The notes beneath the pieces are model-generated. The model worked only from the letters and a program-made list of their open reading frames with translations. It searched no databases and was not told the origin of the DNA. Position numbers and translations under genes: made by a program. 32,637 nucleotides of DNA, from positions 1 through 32,637 of the forward strand of contig JAFUJP010000180.1 of the NCBI GenBank assembly GCA_017473745.1, read 5' to 3'. This stretch comes from Oscillospiraceae bacterium (GTDB lineage Bacteria > Bacillota > Clostridia > Oscillospirales > Ruminococcaceae). This document shows positions 23,823 through 31,219 of the stretch, one piece after another; the first letter of the stretch is position 1, and each line of letters begins with the position of its first letter.

Positions 23823-24043
23823 TTATTTTCAGATATCTTATATGTTCCCTTTTTTCCGCATCTCCTCATAGCTTCTGCCGAAAGCCGGCGTGTTGTTCTG
23901 TGCATTATTCTGCCCGTTGACATTTCCGGATTTTTGTGGTACTTTATCTATCGGTGAGGATAAGGCCGAGTTTCCGGCTGGCTTCACCTTTTTTATTGGG
24001 TCAATATAATAAAGAATTTTCTCACCATTTGCGGATGTTGCAA
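23807..24043. repeat. Direct repeat, copy 2
   Basis: Second copy of the 237-bp repeat at 22375-22611. The hairpin at the left end of copy 1 is broken here (TTGCC in place of ACACC). The left end lies where the reading frame of fragment 2 is cut off. Confidence 0.9.
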
Positions 24044-24176
24044 CGTTCAAACTTGCATCCCGGATGGTGTTTTTTATTACGGTTAAATCGGGTGATGCAG
24101 GCGCAAATAAAATTTCGGATTCAGGATATAAAAGCCATTTATTAAAAATTAATCTTTTAATTAAATTATTTTGCAA
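23838..24176 (-). pseudogene. C-terminal fragment 3 of a polyvalent protein
   Basis: 112 codons from the first in-frame start, but no ribosome site is visible. The first half (YPESEILFAPASPDLTVI) is unique; the second half is nearly the same as fragment 1 (KILYYIDPIKKVKPAG and AFGRSYEEMRKKGNI). This is again a tail without a body. The right end is only 22 bases from the ABC exporter promoter, so the array stops sharply there. Confidence 0.65.
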
Positions 24177-24197
24177 ATTAATTCAACCAATGCTGTA

Positions 24198-24226
24198 TTG
24201 AAAAGCAGAAATGGTCGTGATATACT
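24198..24226 (+). promoter_or_regulatory. Promoter of the ABC exporter operon
   Basis: TTGAAA (24198-24203), a 17-base spacer ending in TGA, and TATACT (24221-24226). The start is near 24233, giving a leader of about 40 bases. Confidence 0.75.
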
Positions 24227-24273
24227 GGGATTGGTTTTTCGCGTTAGAAATCTTTGTTTTCAGTGAGGTAATA

Positions 24274-25998
24274 ATGAAAAAGATTTTTGAAAACCTGACC
24301 CAATATAAAAGCAGGATTTTGGTTGCACTGCTTTTAATGACCGCTTCAACGGTTTGCAATCTTATGCTCCCCACCATAATGAGCAATATCGTTGATAAAG
24401 GCATCTATCCTTCCGATATGGAATACATAAAAACAAGCTGCCTTATGATGTTTATCATCTCCGTTATCGGTTTTCTGACCGTTGTTTTCGGCCAGAAATT
24501 CACAAACGAGGTGGTCTTTGGCTTTTGTGCCGATTTAAGACGGCTTGTTTTTGAAAAGGTAAACACCATGACTTTCGGAGAGATGAACGAACTCGGTACC
24601 GCGGCGCTCGTCACCCGTTCCACCCACGATACCGAAACCCTCGGCTGGATCGTCGCCACCCTTTGTGACGGCGTTATCACCATTCCTGTTCTTTTCATAG
24701 GCGGAATCGTTCTTTCTTTCAGCAAGGACGTTTTTCTTTCGCTGATCCTTCTCTGTTTTGTTCCTGTCGTTTTTGTGGTCGTTCTTGCCATTGGAAGAAA
24801 AATCGAACCGCTTTACAAAATTGCAGATGATTATATCGACAAACAAAACGATATTATGCGCGAAAGGCTTCGCGGAATCCGTGTTATCCGCGCCTTCGGC
24901 AGTGAAGAAAAAGAACATAACCGAATGGTCAAGGCCATAAACGTTATGACAACAAACCTTATTAAGTCCAACGTGAGCATGGGCATTATATCCCCCATGA
25001 GCCTTTTTATGCTCAACTTTTCTGTCGTGCTCATTCTTCTTGTAGGCTCCTTCCGGATGGAAAACGGCATAAGCGCCGTTTCTTCCGGTGATATTTTCGC
25101 TGTTATACAATACGTTACTCTTGTTATGAACAGCGTTATGAACATTGCATACGTTATAGTCCAGTTTCCTTCCGCAAAGGTCGCCGCCCAAAGGATAGGC
25201 GAAGTTCTTTCAGCAGAAGGAATCGACGATAAAATACCCGACGAGGCCATTGATTTTTCCGGAGACATAATTTTCGACCGCGTCACATTCAAATATGAAG
25301 GCGCCACCGAACCCGCCGTCAGCGACGTTTCGTTCCATATAAAGGCCGGGCAGAAGGTATCCGTAATCGGCGGCACCGGAAGCGGCAAATCAACCCTCGT
25401 TTCACTGATGCTTTGCTTCAGAATGCCTACTTCCGGCAAAGTCATATATGACGGAAGAAGCACAGAATCTTTAAGCCACAAAACAGTTCGCCGCAATATA
25501 AGCTGTGTTCTTCAAAATTCTTCAATCTATTCCGGCACCATCCGCGAAAACATCATCATGGGAAAACCCGATGCCGCAGATGAAGAAATCCGCAATGCAG
25601 CCGATATTGCCGAACTTTCTGATTTTGTAAATACGCTTGAAAACGGGTTTGAGCACGAACTCAGCCAATCCGGTAAAAATCTTTCGGGCGGACAGAAACA
25701 GCGCCTTTCCATCGCAAGAGCTGTTATCAAAAACGCTCCCATTTATATTTTTGACGACAGCTTTTCCGCCCTGGATTTTCTTACCGAAGCAAGACTTCGC
25801 GCAAAGCTTTCAGAAAAAGCCGAAGGCAAAACCCAGATCGTTATAACCCAGCGTGTAACTTCCGCTATGAACAGCGACATCATTTTCGTTATGAATAACG
25901 GAAAGCTTGTTGACAGCGGAAAACATTCCGAGCTTCTTGAACGCTGCGATATTTACCGCGAAATCTATGCTTCCCAGACGGGAGGTGTTCGTAAATGA
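24274..25998 (+). CDS. Heterodimeric ABC exporter, subunit with degenerate ATP site
   Basis: 574 residues: six-helix membrane domain (about 1-310) then ATPase domain (about 330-574). Walker A is GGTGSGKST (366-374) and the signature LSGGQ (470-474) is intact. Walker B reads YIFDD with Asp495 where the catalytic Glu should be, and the switch His is Gln526 (VITQR). This is the classic pattern of the non-hydrolysing half in BmrC/TM287-type heterodimers. Such pumps export drugs, lipids or peptides; the substrate here is unknown. GAGG precedes the ATG; upstream in-frame starts are rejected since they overlap the promoter. The stop overlaps the next ATG by 4 bases. Confidence 0.94.
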   Translation: MKKIFENLTQYKSRILVALLLMTASTVCNLMLPTIMSNIVDKGIYPSDMEYIKTSCLMMFIISVIGFLTVVFGQKFTNEVVFGFCADLRRLVFEKVNTMTFGEMNELGTAALVTRSTHDTETLGWIVATLCDGVITIPVLFIGGIVLSFSKDVFLSLILLCFVPVVFVVVLAIGRKIEPLYKIADDYIDKQNDIMRERLRGIRVIRAFGSEEKEHNRMVKAINVMTTNLIKSNVSMGIISPMSLFMLNFSVVLILLVGSFRMENGISAVSSGDIFAVIQYVTLVMNSVMNIAYVIVQFPSAKVAAQRIGEVLSAEGIDDKIPDEAIDFSGDIIFDRVTFKYEGATEPAVSDVSFHIKAGQKVSVIGGTGSGKSTLVSLMLCFRMPTSGKVIYDGRSTESLSHKTVRRNISCVLQNSSIYSGTIRENIIMGKPDAADEEIRNAADIAELSDFVNTLENGFEHELSQSGKNLSGGQKQRLSIARAVIKNAPIYIFDDSFSALDFLTEARLRAKLSEKAEGKTQIVITQRVTSAMNSDIIFVMNNGKLVDSGKHSELLERCDIYREIYASQTGGVRK

Positions 25999-27755
25999 AA
26001 AAAAGCGTAATAAAAACTTTTATCCGCATTTTCAAAATGGCGAAACCAATCTGGGGCTGGCTTTTGCTTTCTCTTGTGATAAACGCCGTTCTTATCGTCT
26101 GCAACGTTTATTCGCCGAAAATCCTCGGTAATCTGATCCAGCTTCTCTATGATTTCTGGGCGGGAACCTTCGGCGGCGAAAGCCTTCTTTCTGAAATGCT
26201 CCGCGGAATAATCCCGCTTGGTGTGCTTTATCTTTTGGCAAGCGTTCTGTCTTATTCCAATATGTATCTGCTCAACAATGCGGTAAGCCGATATTTTACC
26301 TGCAACGTAAGGATGAAAATATCCGAAAAACTCAAAAAACTGCCTGTAAAGTATTTTGACTCCACACCCGTCGGTGAGGTGCTCCGCCGGCTTATGGATG
26401 ACGTTTCCTATATGGGAGGTTCCATCCATGTCATTGTTGATGCGCTCTTCCCCATTTTCTTCCAGCTTGCGGCCATAATAGCCGTCATGTTCTTTGAAAA
26501 CTGGGTTCTTGCACTTGTCGTGCTTTTTGTTACACCTTTTTCTATTCTGCTTTCATCAAAGATATCTTCAAAATGCGAAAAATATTTTGACAATACTTTT
26601 GCCGAATCCGGAAAGCTCAATTCTCTTGTGGAGGAATCCTATTCAAACTATGCAACAACAAAGGCGTATAACTGGGAAAAAGAGACCATTCGCCGCCATA
26701 AAGAGATAAACAAACGCCAACGTGACAATGAAATAAAAGCCAATTTTATTGCGGATATAGTTCGCCCCTGCATTACTTTTATTAACGCACTAATTTATAT
26801 CATTATAAATCTCGTCGGCGGCTGGCTTATTCTCGAAGGTAAAACTACTGTCGGAACAGTCGTTACGATGGTGCTTTTCGCAAAACAGATCTCCGCACCG
26901 CTTGAAAACGTCGCGGATCTTCTCGGCGAGGTTCAGCGTTCGGCTTCCGCTTCCGAAAGGGTTTTTGAACTGCTTGATCTTCCGGAAGAAAATCCAGATA
27001 CCGGTTCTTTCTGCGGAAAAGAAATATTTGGCGACGTTAAATTTGAAAACGTCAATTTTTCCTATGATGATACAAAGCCTCTCATCAAAAACCTTAATCT
27101 TGATATAAAGCGCGGTCGGAACATTGCCATAGTCGGCCCCACCGGCGCCGGAAAAACAACAATAGTCAACCTTCTTATGCGATTTTACGATCCGCAAAGC
27201 GGAAAAATCACCATAGACGGGTACGATATCGGCGAAATTTCGCGCGAGGAGGTTCGCAGCCTTTTCGGAATGGTCCTTCAGGATACATGGCTTTTTGGCG
27301 GAACCGTTGCGGATAACATTGCATACGGAAAGCCCGATGCCACCCGCGAAGAGATAGTTTCTGCCTGTGAAGAAGCTTATTGCGACCATTTTATCCGCAC
27401 TCTGCCCCAGGGTTACGATACGGTTATAGGCGACGACACAACAAATATTTCCGGCGGGCAAAAACAGCTTTTGACCATTGCAAGGGCACTTTTGGCAAAC
27501 CATCGTTTGCTTATTCTTGATGAAGCGACGTCGAACGTTGATACCAGAACAGAAATTCTTATTCAAAATGCAATGGATAAGCTTATGAAAGGAAAAACCT
27601 GTTTTGTTATCGCCCACAGGCTTTCCACCATTGTGGATTCCGACCTTATCCTCGTCATAAACAACGGCGAAATCATCGAAACCGGAAAGCACGAAGAACT
27701 TCTCGAGAAAAAAGGCTTCTATTACGAAATTTATAACAGCCAGTATGCTGTGTAA
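25995..27755 (+). CDS. Heterodimeric ABC exporter, catalytic subunit
   Basis: 586 residues, same layout as its partner: membrane domain (about 1-320, with a longer first outer loop at 52-72) and ATPase domain. Walker A GPTGAGKTT (381-389), Walker B LLILDE with catalytic Glu510, and switch His541 (VIAHR) are all intact. The signature is ISGGQKQ (485-491), Ile in place of Leu. So each composite site combines motifs from both proteins, and only one has the full catalytic set. GGAGGTG lies before the overlapping ATG, so the two subunits are made in step. Confidence 0.95.
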   Translation: MKKSVIKTFIRIFKMAKPIWGWLLLSLVINAVLIVCNVYSPKILGNLIQLLYDFWAGTFGGESLLSEMLRGIIPLGVLYLLASVLSYSNMYLLNNAVSRYFTCNVRMKISEKLKKLPVKYFDSTPVGEVLRRLMDDVSYMGGSIHVIVDALFPIFFQLAAIIAVMFFENWVLALVVLFVTPFSILLSSKISSKCEKYFDNTFAESGKLNSLVEESYSNYATTKAYNWEKETIRRHKEINKRQRDNEIKANFIADIVRPCITFINALIYIIINLVGGWLILEGKTTVGTVVTMVLFAKQISAPLENVADLLGEVQRSASASERVFELLDLPEENPDTGSFCGKEIFGDVKFENVNFSYDDTKPLIKNLNLDIKRGRNIAIVGPTGAGKTTIVNLLMRFYDPQSGKITIDGYDIGEISREEVRSLFGMVLQDTWLFGGTVADNIAYGKPDATREEIVSACEEAYCDHFIRTLPQGYDTVIGDDTTNISGGQKQLLTIARALLANHRLLILDEATSNVDTRTEILIQNAMDKLMKGKTCFVIAHRLSTIVDSDLILVINNGEIIETGKHEELLEKKGFYYEIYNSQYAV

Positions 27756-27772
27756 AAAAGAGGTGTTATCTT

Positions 27773-28546
27773 ATGCAAAATAAAGTTCTTATGATCCTTT
27801 GCGACGGAATGCGGCCGGATGCGGTTGTTAAATGCGGGCATCCTTTCGCCGGGAAGCTTATGAGCACCGCTTGTTATAATCCGCATGCTCAAACGGTTTT
27901 TCCTTCCTACACTCTTCCCTGTCATATGTCCCTTTTCCACAGCAGAACACCCGATGAGCACGGGGTTAAAACCAATGTTTTTGTTCCCGGTGAAAGAAAA
28001 GGTCTTTTTGAACAGCTTAAAGATAACGGCAAATCCACCGCATTCTTTTACAGTTGGGGCGAGCTTAAAGATTTATACAGCCCCTATGCCCTTTGCTATG
28101 GGCGGTTTATTTCAGAAACTTTTCTTCCCAGCGAAACCGTAACGGAATTTCTTGAAGAGGACTGCGAAAAATTTCTTAACGAATATAATCCTGATTTTGC
28201 CTTTCTTTACCTCGAAACCACCGATAGCGTCGGCCATACAAACGGCTGGGGTTCCGATGAATATTACAAGGCGGCAAATCATTCTTTTATGCTCATTGAA
28301 AAAATCATGTCTAACATCCCAAAGGATTATTCCGTAATCGTTCTTGCCGATCACGGCGGGCATGATTTCACCCACGGAAGCAATGATCCAATTGATATGA
28401 CAATTCCGCTTTTCGTAAAAACCGACCGGGAAATAGATTTTGCAGAATTTGAAAACGCAAATATAATCGACATAGCTCCGACCGTTTGCGATATAATCGG
28501 CGTTCCTTCCTCAAAGGAATGGAAAGGAAAAAGTTTGCTGAAATGA
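27773..28546 (+). CDS. Alkaline-phosphatase-superfamily phosphodiesterase/nucleotide pyrophosphatase
   Basis: 257 residues, no signal peptide, so cytoplasmic. Metal-site motifs of the superfamily: MILCDGMRPD (Asp11), a nucleophile region FPSYTLPCHMSLF (Ser/Thr around 60) and DEHGV, ETTDSVGHTNG (Asp and His), and VLADHGGHDFTHG (Asp, His, His). The order fits type I phosphodiesterase/nucleotide pyrophosphatases. The protein is shorter than the usual 350-400 residues, lacking parts of the cap. GAGGTG precedes the ATG 17 bases after the exporter stop, so it is likely in the same transcript. It may act on a substrate linked to the exporter's cargo; this is a guess. Confidence 0.85.
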   Translation: MQNKVLMILCDGMRPDAVVKCGHPFAGKLMSTACYNPHAQTVFPSYTLPCHMSLFHSRTPDEHGVKTNVFVPGERKGLFEQLKDNGKSTAFFYSWGELKDLYSPYALCYGRFISETFLPSETVTEFLEEDCEKFLNEYNPDFAFLYLETTDSVGHTNGWGSDEYYKAANHSFMLIEKIMSNIPKDYSVIVLADHGGHDFTHGSNDPIDMTIPLFVKTDREIDFAEFENANIIDIAPTVCDIIGVPSSKEWKGKSLLK

Positions 28547-28553
28547 GCTACAA

Positions 28554-28667
28554 ATGATTATAGAAACCGAAAAGCTTCTCAACCGTAATTTTACTTTGGA
28601 AGATTCCGGCAACCTTTTTGAAATACTCGCTTCCCTGCCGCAGCCCGGCAGGGATTTTTTATATTAA
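28554..28667 (+). pseudogene. Remnant of a GNAT acetyltransferase (N-terminal 37 codons)
   Basis: MIIETEKLLNRNFTLEDSG followed by NLFEIL is the start of a RimJ-type N-acetyltransferase ('ETERLxLRxFTxxD...L'). The frame then runs into the arm of a terminator and ends at TAA, about 130 residues too soon. The conserved Arg of the usual LRxF motif is Asn-Arg here. Most likely a deletion joined the gene's 5' end to a terminator. No ribosome site of note. Confidence 0.65.
28633..28660 (+). terminator. Terminator after the exporter/phosphodiesterase unit
   Basis: 8-bp GC-rich stem CCCTGCCG/CGGCAGGG with a CAGCC loop, then ATTTTTT. It lies inside the GNAT remnant and separates the exporter unit from the PHP operon. 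Confidence 0.88.
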
Positions 28668-28732
28668 ATTTTAATCTTTTCAAATTCTTTTATATGTGGT
28701 AATATAAAGTATTATAGAAAGGGGAGATCTTT

Positions 28733-29554
28733 ATGTATCAGCAAAAAAGATTCGACGGTCATGTTCACAGCGACTGTTCCCCAAGGGGAACAGATTCCGT
28801 CGTCAGCCTTTGCGAACAGGCTGTTCACCGCGGACTTTTCGGATTCGCCGTAACCGATTGCTGCGATTGCGACAGGTTTGATGAAATGCAGTTTGCCGAA
28901 AGGGTGCGTGAATCCGTCTATTGCGTATATAAGGCACGTTCCGTTTTTGAAGATTCCCTTATAATTTCAAATGGACTTGAAGTCGGCCAGCCGCTTGATA
29001 ATATCGGAAAAGCCGACCGGATTATAAAAAGCGTTCCATTTGATATCGTTCTTGCTTCCGTAAAAAAATATCCCGACGGAAGAAAACTCAGCGAAATTGA
29101 TTATTCCGAGCTTTCCGAAAACGAAATCACAAGGCTTCTCGAATCATATTACAAACTGCTTCTCGAAACCTCCAAATGGGAAAATTTTGACGTTTTAAGC
29201 CAGCTCACCCTTCCCATGCGATACGTCAACAGCGATTCTGCTCCCTATTTTTCCATTCGCCATTGCGACGATATCATCGAAATGATTCTTAAAAAACTTG
29301 CCGAAGACGGAAAAGCTCTTGAAGTAAATACCTCTGCCCTTCGCGGAAAACTTAATATGATCCTTCCCCCGGTAAGATATCTTCGTATGTTCCGTGAACT
29401 TGGCGGCGAATTTGTAACAGTTGGTTCCGGTGCACATAGCTGTGCATCCATAGGTTCCGATTTAAGCGAAGGAATAAGCCTTATCGGTGAAGCGGGATTT
29501 TCTTCCTATTGCTATTATGAAAACCGAAAACCTGTAATGGTCAAAATATATTAA
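28733..29554 (+). CDS. PHP-domain protein, histidinol-phosphatase-like, with lost metal ligands
   Basis: 273 residues in the size and order of HisK/HisJ-type PHP phosphatases. Kept: DGHVHSD (His10, His12), Glu83 in GLEVG and His235. Changed at sites that normally bind metal: TDC43 in place of TDH, SVK111 in place of SVH, SQ157L in place of the GH-L histidine, and GSG233AH in place of GSDAH. The flanking sequence still fits the family, and the frame is intact, so the fold is probably kept but the usual three-metal centre cannot form. It may be a binding or regulatory pseudoenzyme. GGGGAGA precedes the ATG. Lrp-type regulator gene follows 14 bases on. Confidence 0.85.
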   Translation: MYQQKRFDGHVHSDCSPRGTDSVVSLCEQAVHRGLFGFAVTDCCDCDRFDEMQFAERVRESVYCVYKARSVFEDSLIISNGLEVGQPLDNIGKADRIIKSVPFDIVLASVKKYPDGRKLSEIDYSELSENEITRLLESYYKLLLETSKWENFDVLSQLTLPMRYVNSDSAPYFSIRHCDDIIEMILKKLAEDGKALEVNTSALRGKLNMILPPVRYLRMFRELGGEFVTVGSGAHSCASIGSDLSEGISLIGEAGFSSYCYYENRKPVMVKIY

Positions 29555-29568
29555 AAGGAGATTATATT

Positions 29569-30054
29569 ATGGATCAGCTTCTTAAACTTCTTGAACAGAA
29601 CGCAAAACTCAACGATGAACAGCTTTCCGCTCTTCTCGGAATTTCCGAAGAAGAAATTGCAAAAGCCATTGCCGAATATGAAAAAGACCGTGTTATCCTT
29701 GGCTATAATGCCCTTGTAAACTGGGAAAAAGTTGATCCCAATGACTGCACCGCCATTATTGAACTTAAAGTTCAGCCCAAACGCGACTACGGCTATGAAG
29801 AAATAGCCGCAGAGATCATGCGCTTTGATGAAGTTGAAACCCTTTGGCTTATGAGCAGTTCCAGCTATGATTTTTCTGTCGTAGTACGCGGTCACAGCTT
29901 CCGTGATATTTCAATGTTTGTGGCAAAACGCCTCGCCACCCTTGATTCCGTAACCTCCACTGCAACAAATTTTGTTCTCAAACGCTATAAAGAGAACTAT
30001 TTCACCATCATTGACGAGGTTAAGGACGAAAGGAGGCACCTTAATATTGATTGA
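29569..30054 (+). CDS. Lrp/AsnC-family transcriptional regulator
   Basis: 161 residues. A winged HTH at about 1-50 (LLEQNAKLNDEQLSALLGIS, then EEEIAKAIAEYEKDRVILGY) and a RAM/ligand domain at about 58-140 (AIIELKVQPKR, VETLWLMSSSSYDFSVVVRG). Family members bind amino acids and control their metabolism. It is placed directly before an aminotransferase gene whose start it overlaps by 8 bases, so it probably regulates that gene and itself. AAAGGAG precedes the ATG. Confidence 0.93.
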   Translation: MDQLLKLLEQNAKLNDEQLSALLGISEEEIAKAIAEYEKDRVILGYNALVNWEKVDPNDCTAIIELKVQPKRDYGYEEIAAEIMRFDEVETLWLMSSSSYDFSVVVRGHSFRDISMFVAKRLATLDSVTSTATNFVLKRYKENYFTIIDEVKDERRHLNID

Positions 30055-31219
30055 TTATAACAATATTCTTTCTGAAAAGGTCGCTAACCTTAAACCTTCG
30101 GGCATACGCAAATTTTTCGATCTTGCCGCGGAAGTTAAAGACGTTATCGCCCTTACAATAGGTGAACCGGATTTCAAAACCCCCTGGCATATCCGCGAAG
30201 CGGGCATTGATTCACTTAAAAAAGGCCGCACATGGTACACTGCCAATGCCGGTCTTATCGAGCTTCGTGAAGAAGCTTCAAAATATCTTAAACGAAGATT
30301 CAATCTTGAATACGATTCAAAAGATATTTTTATAACCGTCGGCGGCTCCGAGGCTATTGACCTGACCATCAGAGCCATTATTGACAACGGCGACGAGATG
30401 CTTTTGCCCATTCCGTCTTTCGTCTGCTATGACCCTATCTGCCGCCTTGCTGGCGGAAAAGTCGTAACCATAGAAACAAAACGCGAAAATGACTTTCGCC
30501 TTACTGCGGAAGAACTTCGCGCCGCAATAACTCCAAAAACAAAGCTTCTTGTTCTTCCCTTCCCCAATAATCCCACCGGCGCCGTTATGAGAAGAGAACA
30601 TCTTGAGGAAATCGCCGAAGTGCTTCGTGGAACCGACATCATGGTTCTTTCCGACGAAATTTATGCGGAACTTACCTATGGCGGAGAGCGCCACGTTTCC
30701 ATTGCCGAAATTGACGGCATGAAAGAGCGCACTATTATCGTCAACGGTTTTTCAAAAGCATACGCCATGACCGGCTGGCGCCTTGGCTATGTTGCCGGAC
30801 CTTCCCCCATCATTTCCCAGATGCTCAAAATCCATCAGTATGCGATAATGAGCTCCCCCACCACAAGCCAGTATGCCGCGGTCGTTGCAATGCGCGACTG
30901 TGACAAAGAGGTTGAGGAAATGAAAAAGCAGTATGACATGAGAAGACGCTTTCTTGTCAAAGCCTTCAACGATATGGGACTTGATTGCTTCACACCCGAA
31001 GGTGCATTCTATGTTTTCCCATGCATAAAATCAACCGGCCTTTCTTCCGAAGAATTCTGTGAAAAACTTCTTCACAGCAAAAAGGTTGCCGTTGTTCCCG
31101 GCGGAGCATTCGGTTCTTCCGGCGAAGGGTTCGTCCGTGTTTCATATTCCTATTCTCTCGATCACCTTATGGAAGCCGTTAAACGAATCAAAGAATTCCT
31201 CGAGGAACTCGAAAGATGA
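30047..31219 (+). CDS. Class I/II aminotransferase (PLP-dependent, aspartate aminotransferase-like)
   Basis: 390 residues, cytoplasmic. PLP site: NGFSKAYAMTGWRLGY with Lys237 as Schiff-base residue; also PNNPTGAV (Asn174 region), SDEIYAEL (Asp203) and a C-terminal GFVRVSYS with the carboxylate-binding Arg. The group (subfamily of AspC/PatA) takes several amino acids, so the donor is not fixed. The start is TTG at 30047: AGGAGG lies 10 bases before it and it overlaps the Lrp stop by 8 bases. The open frame further upstream runs inside the Lrp gene and is rejected. The stop overlaps the next ATG (ATGA). Confidence 0.93.
   Translation: MIDYNNILSEKVANLKPSGIRKFFDLAAEVKDVIALTIGEPDFKTPWHIREAGIDSLKKGRTWYTANAGLIELREEASKYLKRRFNLEYDSKDIFITVGGSEAIDLTIRAIIDNGDEMLLPIPSFVCYDPICRLAGGKVVTIETKRENDFRLTAEELRAAITPKTKLLVLPFPNNPTGAVMRREHLEEIAEVLRGTDIMVLSDEIYAELTYGGERHVSIAEIDGMKERTIIVNGFSKAYAMTGWRLGYVAGPSPIISQMLKIHQYAIMSSPTTSQYAAVVAMRDCDKEVEEMKKQYDMRRRFLVKAFNDMGLDCFTPEGAFYVFPCIKSTGLSSEEFCEKLLHSKKVAVVPGGAFGSSGEGFVRVSYSYSLDHLMEAVKRIKEFLEELER

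Noticed and set aside
22375..24043. The two 237-bp direct repeats as ends of an insertion sequence
   Set aside because: No transposase, no terminal inverted repeats and no target duplication; the repeats code for matching protein tails instead.
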